Below, one piece after another: positions 44,797 to 52,492 of a stretch of 64,000 bases of DNA. Below the pieces are notes generated by a model, which made no database searches, was not told where the DNA came from, and saw only the letters and a list, made by a program, of their open reading frames with translations. The stretch is from Sva-07 sp963707515 (lineage in GTDB: Bacteria; Actinomycetota; Acidimicrobiia; Acidimicrobiales; Ilumatobacteraceae), in NCBI GenBank assembly GCA_963707515.1, contig CAVPQI010000001.1, positions 434,001 to 498,000 on the forward strand, given 5' to 3'. Within the stretch, counting starts at the first letter, position 1. Each line of letters opens with the position of its first letter. The position numbers and the translations under genes are program-made.

Positions 44797-45986
44797 CCGG
44801 CGGCGGCCGACGGGTCGCGGTCACCGGTCTCGGCGTCGTCGCGCCGGCCGGCATCGGTGCCCAGTCGTTCTGGCAAGGGCTGCTCGGGCCCGGCATCACC
44901 AGCGGCGTGGCCGTCGAGATCGACGACTGGGACCCGACCCCGTACTTCGAGAGCCCGAAGCACGCCCGGCGTGCCGACCGAGTCGAGCAGTTCGCACTGG
45001 CAGCCGCCGGTGAGGCGTTCGACATGGCGGGCGGTGTCGACGCCATCGGCGTCGCGCCAGGGCGCTTCGGCACCATCTTCGCCACCGGCGTGGGCGGTCT
45101 GCACACCCTCGAGGAGCAGGTCATCACCGGCGTCGAGAAGGGCCCGCGACGGGTGTCGCCGTTCCTCGTGCCGATGATGATGGTCAACGCCTCCGGCGCC
45201 GCGATCTCCATGCGCTACGGCCTGCAGGGGCCCAACGAGACGATCAGCACGGCATGCGCCGCCGGCACCCACGCCATCGGCTATGCGGCGCGGCTGATCG
45301 AGTGGGGCCTCGTCGACGCGGTCGCCACCGGCGGCTCCGAAGCGGCGGCAACGGCCACGTCGCTGGCCGGCTTCGGCAACATGACGGCGCTGTCGTCGTC
45401 GGGCGTCAGCCGCCCGTTCGACGCCGCACGCGACGGGTTCATCATGGGTGAGGGTTCGGCAGTGCTGATCCTCGAGGAGTGGACCCACGCCGAAGAGCGC
45501 GGTGCGACGATCATCGGCGAGATCCTGAGCTCGGCGAGCAATGCCGACGCCCACCACATCACCGCGCCCTCACCCGGCGGTGTCGGGGCAATCGCCTGCA
45601 TGCGGCTCGCCCTCGAGCGTGCCGGGCTGGCGCCGAGCGACATCGGGCAGGTCAACGCCCACGGCACGTCGACGCCGTTGAACGATGCCGCCGAGGCCGC
45701 CGCCGTCACCGAGGTGTTCGGACCGCACGGTGTGCCGATCGTGTCGACGAAGGGGGTCACCGGCCACGCCCTCGGCGCCGCCGGTGCACTCGAGGCAGCA
45801 GCGGCGCTGCTGTCGATCGAGCACCAGCTGATCCCACCGACGGCGAACACGACCACCCTCGACCCGGCGATGGACATCGACCTCGTCGTCGGCGAGGCAC
45901 GCCCGTGGACACCGGCGCCGGTGCTGTCGAACAACTTCGGCTTCGGCGGCCACAACGGCAGCGTGATCATCGGACCGACCCCGTAG
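44793..45986 (+). CDS. fabF: beta-ketoacyl-ACP synthase II
   Basis: Elongating condensing enzyme, 397 residues. Catalytic Cys155 in ISTACAAGTHAIGYA, His290 in VNAHGTSTPLND, His325 in TKGVTGHALGAAGA; C-terminal loop NNFGFGGHNGS. GTG 44793 overlaps acpP by 4 nt. An open frame begins at 44592 in another reading of acpP and is not coding. A long hairpin follows, closing the fab operon. Confidence 0.96.
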   Translation: MTGGGRRVAVTGLGVVAPAGIGAQSFWQGLLGPGITSGVAVEIDDWDPTPYFESPKHARRADRVEQFALAAAGEAFDMAGGVDAIGVAPGRFGTIFATGVGGLHTLEEQVITGVEKGPRRVSPFLVPMMMVNASGAAISMRYGLQGPNETISTACAAGTHAIGYAARLIEWGLVDAVATGGSEAAATATSLAGFGNMTALSSSGVSRPFDAARDGFIMGEGSAVLILEEWTHAEERGATIIGEILSSASNADAHHITAPSPGGVGAIACMRLALERAGLAPSDIGQVNAHGTSTPLNDAAEAAAVTEVFGPHGVPIVSTKGVTGHALGAAGALEAAAALLSIEHQLIPPTANTTTLDPAMDIDLVVGEARPWTPAPVLSNNFGFGGHNGSVIIGPTP

Positions 45987-45994
45987 AACGACGT

Positions 45995-46043
45995 CGTCCC
46001 GTGTCCCGTGGCACTGCAGAAGATGCCACGGGATCACGGGACG
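45995..46043 (+). terminator. long hairpin closing the fabD-fabF operon
   Basis: CGTCCCGTGtCCCGTGGCA pairs with TGCCACGGGAtCACGGGACG: about 18 pairs with one internal bulge and a 10-nt loop. No U tract. Confidence 0.75.
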
Positions 46044-46157
46044 AGAAGTTCCGATCGAGGGGAGGTTCGATCGGACGGCCGCCGGCGAACCGGTGGCGAG
46101 TCAACTGTCACCGGCCCGCCGGCGACGAGTCAGTATCGCCGGCTGGCTGGCGACGAG

Positions 46158-46436
46158 TCAGGCGGCGAGGACGACGGTGGGGGCGCCGTCGATCGCCGCA
46201 GCCGGCACCACGGCATCGCGGCCGATGATGCGAGCAGCGAGCTTGGCGAACGCCCGCTCGCGGGCGACGGCCGGCTCGGTCGGGTCGACGAGCACGCCGA
46301 TCACGACCTCGCTGGCGTCGACGGCGCGAGCGGCGATGACGAGCTCGGAGAGCAGCTGTGCAGGGAGGAGCTGGATGCCGCCGCCATCGATGTGGTCGGC
46401 GACACGATCCAGCATGGCGGGGGTCGTGGCTTCCAT
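46158..46436 (-). CDS. small hypothetical protein divergent from a LysR gene
   Basis: 92 residues from ATG 46436 (MEATTPAMLDRVADHIDGGG), ending AAAIDGAPTVVLAA. Alternating helix and strand segments, no Cys, no membrane helix. No family recognised. Its start is 77 nt from the LysR gene start and faces away from it, the usual position of a LysR target gene, which supports it being real. Confidence 0.55.
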   Translation of the reverse strand: MEATTPAMLDRVADHIDGGGIQLLPAQLLSELVIAARAVDASEVVIGVLVDPTEPAVARERAFAKLAARIIGRDAVVPAAAIDGAPTVVLAA

Positions 46437-46486
46437 GCACTCGACCGTACGGGTGAAGGAGCACAAAGACTAGCGATGGTTTGGCA

Positions 46487-46501
46487 AGCTCATGATCAGC
46501 T
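46487..46501. promoter_or_regulatory. probable LysR operator
   Basis: AGCTCATGATCAGCT is a 15-nt palindrome with one mismatched pair, touching the -10 box of the LysR gene. Position and symmetry fit autoregulation. Confidence 0.5.
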
Positions 46502-46506
46502 AAGCT
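46501..46506 (+). promoter_or_regulatory. -10 box of a leaderless promoter for the LysR gene
   Basis: TAAGCT ends 7 nt before ATG 46514, which argues for that start rather than ATG 46508. Confidence 0.5.
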
Positions 46507-46513
46507 GATGTTC

Positions 46514-47449
46514 ATGCCAGGGCTGCACGAGCTCGACTTCCGCCACTTGGTGGCACTCGACGCCGTTGCCTCCGAGGGCACCTTCGCCCGCGCCGCCGAG
46601 CGCCTCGGCTACACGCAGTCGGCGGTCAGCCAGCAGATCGCCGGCCTGGAACGGATCGTCGGCGACAAGGTCTTCGACCGCCCCGGCGGTCCCCGGCCCG
46701 TCACCCTGACCCCGCTCGGCGAGCACCTCCTTGGCCACGGGCGAGATCTGCTGGCCCGCCTCGAGATCCTCGGCGACGACCTCGACCGATTCCGCGACGG
46801 CGCCGTCGGTCGGCTGCGCATCGGCACCTTCCAGAGCGTCTCGACGGTGATGTTGCCACTGCTCATCGGGCCGATCCGGGAACGCCACCCCGACCTCGAG
46901 TTGAGCGTGTACGAGAGCGACTACGACGACGAGCTCCACGCCCGGCTGGCCAACGGCGAGCTCGACCTGAGCTTCGTCGTGGGCGAGACCGAGCACCGCT
47001 TCGACGCACGCCACCTGCTGACCGATCCGTTCTGCCTGCTCAGCCAGCCGGGACAGTTCCCGCCAGGGCCGGTGCCGCTCAAGGCACTCAACGAGGTGCC
47101 GCTGATCGGTCAACACTCCAACTCGTGCCAGCTGCTCAACGAGGCCGGGCTGCGGTCACGCGGCGTCGAGCCGAACTACGTCTTCCGCTCCAACGACAAC
47201 AGTGCGGTCGCGGCGATGGTCCGCGCCGGCATGGGCGTGGCGGTGTTGCCGTTGCTGTGTGTCGATCCCGACGACCCGCGCATCGAGATCCACCCGCTGA
47301 TGCCGACGATCCCCGGCCGTGAGCTGTCGATCGCCTGGCTGACGTCGCGCACCCTGGCGCCCGCAGCCGAGCAGTTCGTCGACCTCGCCGTCGAGGTCGC
47401 CACCACGTTGTCGGACCGCTTCGCCGACGTCCCCGGCTTCGGGCGCTGA
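46514..47449 (+). CDS. LysR family transcriptional regulator
   Basis: 311 residues. Winged helix-turn-helix LDFRHLVALDAVASEGTFAR with AAERLGYTQSAVSQQIAGLE, linker helix, then an effector-binding domain (GRLRIGTFQSVSTVMLPLLI). ATG 46514 is set by the -10 box; ATG 46508 would add two residues. It lies between the fab operon and the opposing fabZ operon, so control of lipid genes is plausible but unproven. Confidence 0.9.
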   Translation: MPGLHELDFRHLVALDAVASEGTFARAAERLGYTQSAVSQQIAGLERIVGDKVFDRPGGPRPVTLTPLGEHLLGHGRDLLARLEILGDDLDRFRDGAVGRLRIGTFQSVSTVMLPLLIGPIRERHPDLELSVYESDYDDELHARLANGELDLSFVVGETEHRFDARHLLTDPFCLLSQPGQFPPGPVPLKALNEVPLIGQHSNSCQLLNEAGLRSRGVEPNYVFRSNDNSAVAAMVRAGMGVAVLPLLCVDPDDPRIEIHPLMPTIPGRELSIAWLTSRTLAPAAEQFVDLAVEVATTLSDRFADVPGFGR

Positions 47450-47507
47450 CGCACTCCCGCGCGCCGCGCCAGTCCGGAGTGGGTGCGAGCCGCGGCAGCG
47501 CGAGCGG

Positions 47508-47936
47508 TCAGGCGTCGACGAGGACGAAGAGGAGATCGCATTGACAGGCGACCTCGCCGTTGACCGTCGCCCGGCCACTTCCCTTGCCGGCGCGAGCCGA
47601 CATCCGGCCGAGCTCGACCTCGAGCAGCAGCTCGTCGCCGGGGAGGACCTGACGGCGGAAGCGGGCACCGTCGAGCCCACCGAACAGCGGCAGCTTGCCG
47701 GCGAACTTCGGGTCGGCGAGCACCGCCGCGGCGCCGACCTGGGCGATCGCCTCGCACATCAGCACGCCCGGCAGCGTGGGCCGGCCCGGGAAGTGCCCGG
47801 CGAAGAACCACTCCTCCCCGGTCAGCCGCCAGATCCCTGACGCCGAAGTGCCGGGGTCGATCGCCACCATCTCGTCGACGAACAAGAACGGGGGGCGGTG
47901 CGCGAGCAACTCGTCGGGGCGGGGCAGGGCGGTCAT
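47508..47936 (-). CDS. fabZ: 3-hydroxyacyl-ACP dehydratase, FabZ-like
   Basis: 142 residues of the hotdog fold. LLAHRPPFLFVDEMVAIDPG and the active site GHFPGRPTLPGVLMCEAIAQ with His48 and Glu62 match FabZ. It would dehydrate 3-hydroxyacyl-ACP, completing the elongation cycle made by fabH/fabG/fabF nearby on the other strand. Start ATG overlaps the HIT-like gene by 4 nt; AAGGA is upstream. Many actinobacteria use HadAB-type dehydratases instead, so a FabZ type is notable. Confidence 0.88.
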   Translation of the reverse strand: MTALPRPDELLAHRPPFLFVDEMVAIDPGTSASGIWRLTGEEWFFAGHFPGRPTLPGVLMCEAIAQVGAAAVLADPKFAGKLPLFGGLDGARFRRQVLPGDELLLEVELGRMSARAGKGSGRATVNGEVACQCDLLFVLVDA

Positions 47937-48289
47937 CGTGGTCCTTCTGGTTGGGTGGGGTCCGCAGCGGCCTGGTGCGGGCGCCGCGGCAGCGGCTGCC
48001 CGAACATCAGGCCACGCGGGCGGGCGTGGGCGTGATAGTGGGTGGGGATCGAACGCAGGTTGTCGTCGATCCAGATCTCGCCGTCGAAGTGCTCGTCGAC
48101 GACGTCGCGCAGCCGCTGGTGGAGCATCTCCTTGACGGCCGGCGACGGGTTCGGATCGTGTGAGCGCCAGACGATCATCGGCACCGAGCAGCTCTCGCAC
48201 TCGGCGATCCAACAGTCGTCGTCGTCGTGGAAGCGCTCGGTCAGCGGCGCCGCCTCGCACAGCTCGCATTCGGGGTCGAAGCGATGCAC
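47933..48289 (-). CDS. HIT-like protein with Cys pairs
   Basis: 118 residues. Two CxxC pairs (Cys8-Cys11 in ECELCEAA, Cys31-Cys34 in ECESCSVP) could bind zinc, and HYHAHARPRG at 84-93 gives the H-x-H-x-H of the histidine triad. Middle section WRSHDPNPSPAVKEMLHQRL is also HIT-like. The family exists in actinobacteria with no clear role; nucleotide or phosphate ester hydrolysis is possible. Middle gene of plsC-like - HIT - fabZ, coupled to fabZ by a 4-nt overlap. Confidence 0.75.
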   Translation of the reverse strand: MHRFDPECELCEAAPLTERFHDDDDCWIAECESCSVPMIVWRSHDPNPSPAVKEMLHQRLRDVVDEHFDGEIWIDDNLRSIPTHYHAHARPRGLMFGQPLPRRPHQAAADPTQPEGPR

Positions 48290-48292
48290 GTG

Positions 48293-49750
48293 TCAGCCGG
48301 CCTTCGTCGACGTGTCGGCACCGGGGCGTCGCGCCCGCTCCTGTGCCGGGTCGCCGCGGTAGCCGGGCGGGTAGGTCGCGGCGAGCTCGGCGTCGGTGGG
48401 ACGGCGACGGGGGTAGGCGTCGGCGGGCAGGAGATCGACGATCGCCTTCATGATCCGCTTCGTGTCGGCATCCGGCGAGCGGCGCTTGACGTCGATCGCC
48501 GGGCCGACGCGCACCCGCACGGTCGGCGGGTCGGTGAGGTTGCCGATGTCCGGCAGGCGGCTCGAGCGCGGCCACACCCGATCGCTCCCCCAGATGCCGA
48601 TGGGCACGACCGGCGCCCCGCTGAGCGCCGCCAGGCGAGCAGCACCCCAGCGGCCCTGCGGTCGCTCGAAGAACGCCGGCCCGCGAGGGATCGTTCCTTC
48701 GGGCATCATCACCACCAGCTCACCGCCCGCGAGGGCGTCGGCGGCAGCAGCCAGCGGTTCGTCCGACCCGGTGCCCCGGTCGACACGGATGCCGCCCATC
48801 GCCGCCGCCAACGGTCCGATGATCGGCGCGTCGAAGACCTCTTTCTTGCCCAGGAACCGCGCCGGACGCCCACTGCGGGCGAACAGGATGGAGAGGGCGG
48901 CGACGTCGAAGTAGCTGCGATGGTTGGCACAGAGGATCGCCGCCCCGGTCTGCGGGAGGTGCTCGACGCCGTCGATGTCGAAGCGGGCGTAGGGGTACAG
49001 CGCCGGGTGGGCGAGGCGAAGGGCGAGCTCTTGCACCTCGAGGCCGATCATCGGCACCTTGACGACCCCGGGCGAGCGGTCGAGGTTGACCGTCGGCCAG
49101 CGACGGGCGGCGGCGACGAGCAACAGACGGGTGTCGGGGTTGACGACGACCGGATGGCCGACGGCGGCGAGCATCGGCGTGTCGTAGACGCTGTCGGAGT
49201 AGGCGTAGCTCTGGGCGAGGTCGACGCCGTGACGTTGCGCCCAGTCGGTGATCGCCGCCAGCTTGCCCGCCGACCAGACGAACGGCCCGTCGAGCGTGCC
49301 GTCATAGTTGCCGTCGGCATCGACGCCGTAGCGGGTGGCGACGACGTCGTCGAGCCCGAGGCGGGCAGCGAAGGGGGCGACGAGGTCGAACGGCGTGGTG
49401 GTGGCGAGCACGATCGGACGGCCGGCCTGACGATGGTCGGCGAACACGGTGGCGGCGAACGGCTGCACCATGGCGCACAGCTCGTCGGCGACGGCGTCGG
49501 CGGCGTGACGAACGGCGGCTTGCGAGCGGCCCTTGGCGAACGTCACCGCCTGCCGGGCGACGAGCATCGACGGCAGGTTCTCACCCAAGGTGTTGAACAG
49601 CGAGTACAAGAAGCGCTCGCCGGGCAGCGGCGAGGCGCCGGCGATGCCGGCGGTGCGCAAGGCGGTGGAGAAGACCTCTCCGGACGCCTTGGCGAGCAAG
49701 GTCCGGTCGAGATCGAAGAAGGCCGCTCCGCCGGCGACGGTCGAGGTCAC
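48293..49750 (-). CDS. HAD-IB hydrolase fused to 1-acylglycerol-3-phosphate acyltransferase
   Basis: 485 residues with two enzymes. N-terminal HAD phosphatase: nucleophile Asp13 and Asp15 in FFDLDRTLL, plus YAYSDSVYDTPML, as in SerB-like family IB. C-terminal PlsC acyltransferase: ANHRSYFD (His277, Asp282), FLGKKEVFDAP, and MMPEGTIPRG. Such fusions occur in actinobacterial phospholipid synthesis, where they may make and dephosphorylate phosphatidate. GTG 49750 has a leaderless -10 box 6 nt upstream. First gene of an operon with the HIT-like and fabZ genes. Confidence 0.92.
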   Translation of the reverse strand: MTSTVAGGAAFFDLDRTLLAKASGEVFSTALRTAGIAGASPLPGERFLYSLFNTLGENLPSMLVARQAVTFAKGRSQAAVRHAADAVADELCAMVQPFAATVFADHRQAGRPIVLATTTPFDLVAPFAARLGLDDVVATRYGVDADGNYDGTLDGPFVWSAGKLAAITDWAQRHGVDLAQSYAYSDSVYDTPMLAAVGHPVVVNPDTRLLLVAAARRWPTVNLDRSPGVVKVPMIGLEVQELALRLAHPALYPYARFDIDGVEHLPQTGAAILCANHRSYFDVAALSILFARSGRPARFLGKKEVFDAPIIGPLAAAMGGIRVDRGTGSDEPLAAAADALAGGELVVMMPEGTIPRGPAFFERPQGRWGAARLAALSGAPVVPIGIWGSDRVWPRSSRLPDIGNLTDPPTVRVRVGPAIDVKRRSPDADTKRIMKAIVDLLPADAYPRRRPTDAELAATYPPGYRGDPAQERARRPGADTSTKAG

Positions 49751-49756
49751 GGACCG

Positions 49757-49762
49757 ACTGTA
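49757..49762 (-). promoter_or_regulatory. -10 box of a leaderless promoter for the plsC-like operon
   Basis: Minus-strand TACAGT ends 6 nt before GTG 49750. It lies downstream of the small-RNA terminator, so the operon is expressed independently. Confidence 0.55.
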
Positions 49763-49784
49763 GGCCTCACGGTGGCCGGAAAAC

Positions 49785-49905
49785 GGGAAAGACCCGGACG
49801 GGGGAGTCCGGGTCTCTCAACCTGGGAATGCCCACCGATTGGGGGATCGGCTGCTGGACTTCCCGTTCGAGTGGAACATGGGGGGTGTTCTCACTGCGAT
49901 CTGCT
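49785..49905 (-). ncRNA. candidate 6C small RNA
   Basis: On the minus strand three hairpins in a row carry C-rich loops: GAACA-CCCCCCA-TGTTC (49874-49890), CCGAT-CCCCCA-ATCGG (49835-49850), and the terminator GACCCGGAC-TCCCCC-GTCCGGGTC (49791-49814) followed by TTT and TTTT runs. Hairpins with runs of C in their loops define the actinobacterial 6C RNA family; the mycobacterial member is B11. As I recall, B11 lies beside a SerB-like HAD hydrolase gene; here the neighbour is also a HAD-IB gene. A promoter sits just upstream. 6C RNAs bind G-rich ribosome sites of mRNAs. Confidence 0.75.
49791..49814 (-). terminator. intrinsic terminator of the candidate 6C RNA
   Basis: A 9-bp perfect GC stem with loop TCCCCC, then TTTCCCGTTTT on the minus strand. 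Confidence 0.8.
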
Positions 49906-49911
49906 TGTGAA

Positions 49912-49940
49912 AGTATGCACGTGAACAAGCGATCACGCAA
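49912..49940 (-). promoter_or_regulatory. promoter of the candidate 6C RNA
   Basis: Minus-strand -35 TTGCGT (49935-49940) and -10 CATACT (49912-49917) are 17 nt apart, placing the RNA start near 49905. Confidence 0.6.
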
Positions 49941-49961
49941 GTAGAACATACAGATACTCGC

Positions 49962-49967
49962 TATCGT
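49962..49967 (+). promoter_or_regulatory. -10 box of a leaderless promoter for the second LysR gene
   Basis: TATCGT ends 8 nt before ATG 49976. Confidence 0.55.
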
Positions 49968-49975
49968 CTGCGCAG

Positions 49976-50911
49976 ATGGATGTCCGTCAGCTCTCGACGC
50001 TCGTGGCAATCGCCGACCACGGCACCTTTTCCGCCGCCGCGCGAGCGCTGTACACCGTGCAATCCAACGTGTCAGGCCACATCGCCCGGCTCGAGAAGGA
50101 ACTCGGCGTGACCCTCGTCGACCGCGCCAACGGTGGGCTGACCGAGGACGGGGCGCAAGTCGTCGAACGGGCGCGACGCATCCTCAACGAGCTCGACGAC
50201 ATCACTGCCGACATCTCCAGTCGCCACGCCGACATCGCCGGCCAGGCCCGCATCGGGGTGATCGGAACCACCGCCCGCTGGCTCGTTCCCCGACTGCTCG
50301 GCCGCATGCGCGCCGAGCATCCCAACGTCCGGGTCATCGTTCAAGAGGGCGCAACCTCGTCGCTCGTGCCGAACGTCGTCGGCGGCCTGCTCAATGGCGC
50401 CGTCCTCCACCTGCCGGTCGACGACCCCGAGCTGGTCATCGAGCCGCTCTTCGCCGAGGATCTGCTGCTGCTGGCCCCCGAGGGCCACCCGCTGGCCGAA
50501 CACGACCGCCTGCCCTTCGCCGCCCTCGACGAGGTCCCACTGCTGCTGCCCCCTCCCGGTGCGGCCCTCCGGCGGGTGCTCGAGCGGGCCGCGGCCACGG
50601 CCGACATCACGCTGCGCGCCCAGGCCGAGGTCGACGGCGTCGGCCTCCTCGCCTCGCTCGCCTTCGACGGATTCGGTGCGGCGATCGTGTCGGCGACCGC
50701 CATTCCGTCGCGCATCGATGGGAACTATCGGCGGATCGAGGTGCCGGAGCTGCCGCGACGCGTGGTCGCCTTCGTCCGCCGCCGACGGCCGGCGGCGAGC
50801 CCGCCGACGATGGCGGTACTCAACGCGCTGCGCACCGTGACGGGCGACGACGGGGCGCGTCAACACGGCGTACACCCCGACGCCGCCGCCCCGTTACTGT
50901 CGACTCGATGA
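49976..50911 (+). CDS. LysR family transcriptional regulator
   Basis: 311 residues. MDVRQLSTLVAIADHGTFSA with AARALYTVQSNVSGHIARLE is the DNA-binding domain; the effector domain starts GQARIGVIGTTARWLVPRLL. It overlaps the following carboxyl transferase gene by 4 nt, so the two are coupled, although a -10 box inside the 3' end also serves that gene alone. Control of malonyl-CoA supply is a reasonable inference. Confidence 0.9.
   Translation: MDVRQLSTLVAIADHGTFSAAARALYTVQSNVSGHIARLEKELGVTLVDRANGGLTEDGAQVVERARRILNELDDITADISSRHADIAGQARIGVIGTTARWLVPRLLGRMRAEHPNVRVIVQEGATSSLVPNVVGGLLNGAVLHLPVDDPELVIEPLFAEDLLLLAPEGHPLAEHDRLPFAALDEVPLLLPPPGAALRRVLERAAATADITLRAQAEVDGVGLLASLAFDGFGAAIVSATAIPSRIDGNYRRIEVPELPRRVVAFVRRRRPAASPPTMAVLNALRTVTGDDGARQHGVHPDAAAPLLSTR
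50895..50900 (+). promoter_or_regulatory. -10 box of an internal leaderless promoter
   Basis: TACTGT ends 7 nt before ATG 50908 of the carboxyl transferase gene, within the LysR gene. Confidence 0.5.
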
Positions 50912-52266
50912 CTCCGCCACCTCCGTCGACCCTGGACCTCTCGGCGCGGGTGACCGAGGGCGCCACCGTCGCCGTGCGCGACCTCGACGACCGATCGGTG
51001 GTCTGGGTCGAGCTCGGTCTGACCTCGGAGGCGGCGCGACTGGCGTCGGCGATGTCGGAGCAGGTCGTCGTCGCAGCGCGAGCCGCCCTCGACCGGCGCA
51101 TGCCGCTGGTGATCGAGATGTCGACTGTCGGTGTCGACATCGGCGAGGGCATCGGCGCGCTGCACGCCTGGGGCCGCGCCGCGGCGGCGGTGACCGCCTG
51201 CTCGGGCACCGTGCCGATCATCGCCGTCGTCGAAGGACCGGCGATCTCGGGACCCGCGCTGCTGCTCGGCATCGCCGACCTGACGGTGATGACCGAGTCC
51301 GCCTACGCCTTCGTCACCGGCCCGTCGATGGTCGAGAGCTTCACCGGCGTCGCCGTTGCCGTCGACGAGCTCGGCGGCGCCGCCAACCACGCCCGCTACA
51401 CCGGGGTGGCGACGTCGGTCGTCGCCGACCGCGAGGCGGCGATCGATGCCGTCGCCGGGCTGCTCGCCTACCTCCCGGACCACGTCGACGAGGAGCCGCC
51501 GTTCCACGATGTCGACGACGACGTCGAACGGCTGTGCCCGGAGGCCGGCGCGATCCTGCCGGAGACGTCGACCGGCAGCTACGACGTCCGCAAGGTTGCC
51601 GCGGCGATCGTCGACGAGGACTCACTGCTCGAGCTGCGCGAACGCTGGGCAGGCAACGTCGTCACCGCCTTCGCCACGATCGGCGGCCGCCCCGTCGGCG
51701 TCCTCGCCAATCAGCCGATCATCCTCGCCGGCACGCTGGACATCCCGGCCTCACAGAAGGCGGCACGGTTCATCGCCTTCTGCGACGCCTTCAACCTGCC
51801 GATCATCACCCTCGTCGACACGCCCGGCTTCTACCCCGGCAAGGACCTCGAGTGGCGCGGCATGATCCGCCACGGCGCCCAACTCGTGTTCGCCTACGCC
51901 CGAGCGACGGTGCCGCGGATCTGCGTGATCCTGCGCAAGAGCTACGGCGGCGCCTACATCGTCATGGACTCCAAGACGATGGGCAACGACCTCTGCCTGG
52001 CGTGGCCGCTCGCCGAGCTGGCCGTGATGGGCGCCGGTCAGGCGGCGGCGATCCTCCAACGGCGAGCGACGCCGGAGGAACGGGCGGCGTTCGAGGTCGA
52101 CTACGCCGAGCGTCTCCTCAACCCCTACGTCGCAGCGGACCGTGGCCTCGTCGACGCGGTGATCGATCCCGCCGACACGCGGCGCGAGATCGCCGCCGCC
52201 CTCGCCGCGCTGGAGGACAAGCGAGAGACCCTCGTCGGCCGCAAGCACGGCAACTCGCCGCTCTAG
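50908..52266 (+). CDS. acyl-CoA carboxylase beta subunit (carboxyl transferase), short form
   Basis: 452 residues, against about 510-540 for typical AccD/PccB proteins; the N-terminal lead is shortened. Both crotonase-like halves are present: VPIIAVVEGPAISGPALLLG (N half) and FNLPIITLVDTPGFYPGKDL, LRKSYGGAYIVMDSKTMGND and PLAELAVMGAGQAAAIL (C half), with both oxyanion Gly pairs. It would move CO2 from biotin carrier to acetyl- or propionyl-CoA. No biotin carboxylase gene is nearby. Overlaps the LysR gene by 4 nt. Confidence 0.88.
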   Translation: MTPPPPSTLDLSARVTEGATVAVRDLDDRSVVWVELGLTSEAARLASAMSEQVVVAARAALDRRMPLVIEMSTVGVDIGEGIGALHAWGRAAAAVTACSGTVPIIAVVEGPAISGPALLLGIADLTVMTESAYAFVTGPSMVESFTGVAVAVDELGGAANHARYTGVATSVVADREAAIDAVAGLLAYLPDHVDEEPPFHDVDDDVERLCPEAGAILPETSTGSYDVRKVAAAIVDEDSLLELRERWAGNVVTAFATIGGRPVGVLANQPIILAGTLDIPASQKAARFIAFCDAFNLPIITLVDTPGFYPGKDLEWRGMIRHGAQLVFAYARATVPRICVILRKSYGGAYIVMDSKTMGNDLCLAWPLAELAVMGAGQAAAILQRRATPEERAAFEVDYAERLLNPYVAADRGLVDAVIDPADTRREIAAALAALEDKRETLVGRKHGNSPL

Positions 52267-52295
52267 TTGTCGGGCCTCACGACGTACCGGTGGCG

Positions 52296-52396
52296 GGCAC
52301 GGTTGGTCGGCCCGACTCCGGCTCGTCGCTGGCGCTTCCCTCGCCGGCGCGCAACGACCGTGGTCGGCACGGTTGGTCGGCCCGACTCCGGCTCGT
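52296..52396. repeat. 31-nt direct repeat pair in an intergenic region
   Basis: The same 31 nt, starting GGCACGGTTGGTCGG and ending CCGGCTCGT, occurs at 52296-52326 and 52366-52396. The spacer holds the 25-nt element shared with 17061-17085. The whole 52267-52492 gap contains no gene. Confidence 0.75.
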
Positions 52397-52492
52397 TGGA
52401 CTGACCATGTGGTCGCCGCAGTAGGGTGACCCTCCGGTTGGAGAGGATCCTCCGGCCATCCCCTGCGAGCTCGCGACACGAGAGGAAGCCAC

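Noticed and set aside
49791..49814. Attenuator hairpin controlling the PlsC-like operon
   Set aside because: A separate -10 box lies 6 nt before the PlsC-like start, downstream of this hairpin, so the hairpin more likely ends an independent small RNA.
49767..50009. An 80-codon minus-strand ORF (and a nested 20-codon ORF from an ATG at 49880) over the small-RNA locus
   Set aside because: The frames are built from hairpin arms and C runs, and no ribosome site precedes either start; the RNA reading explains the sequence better.
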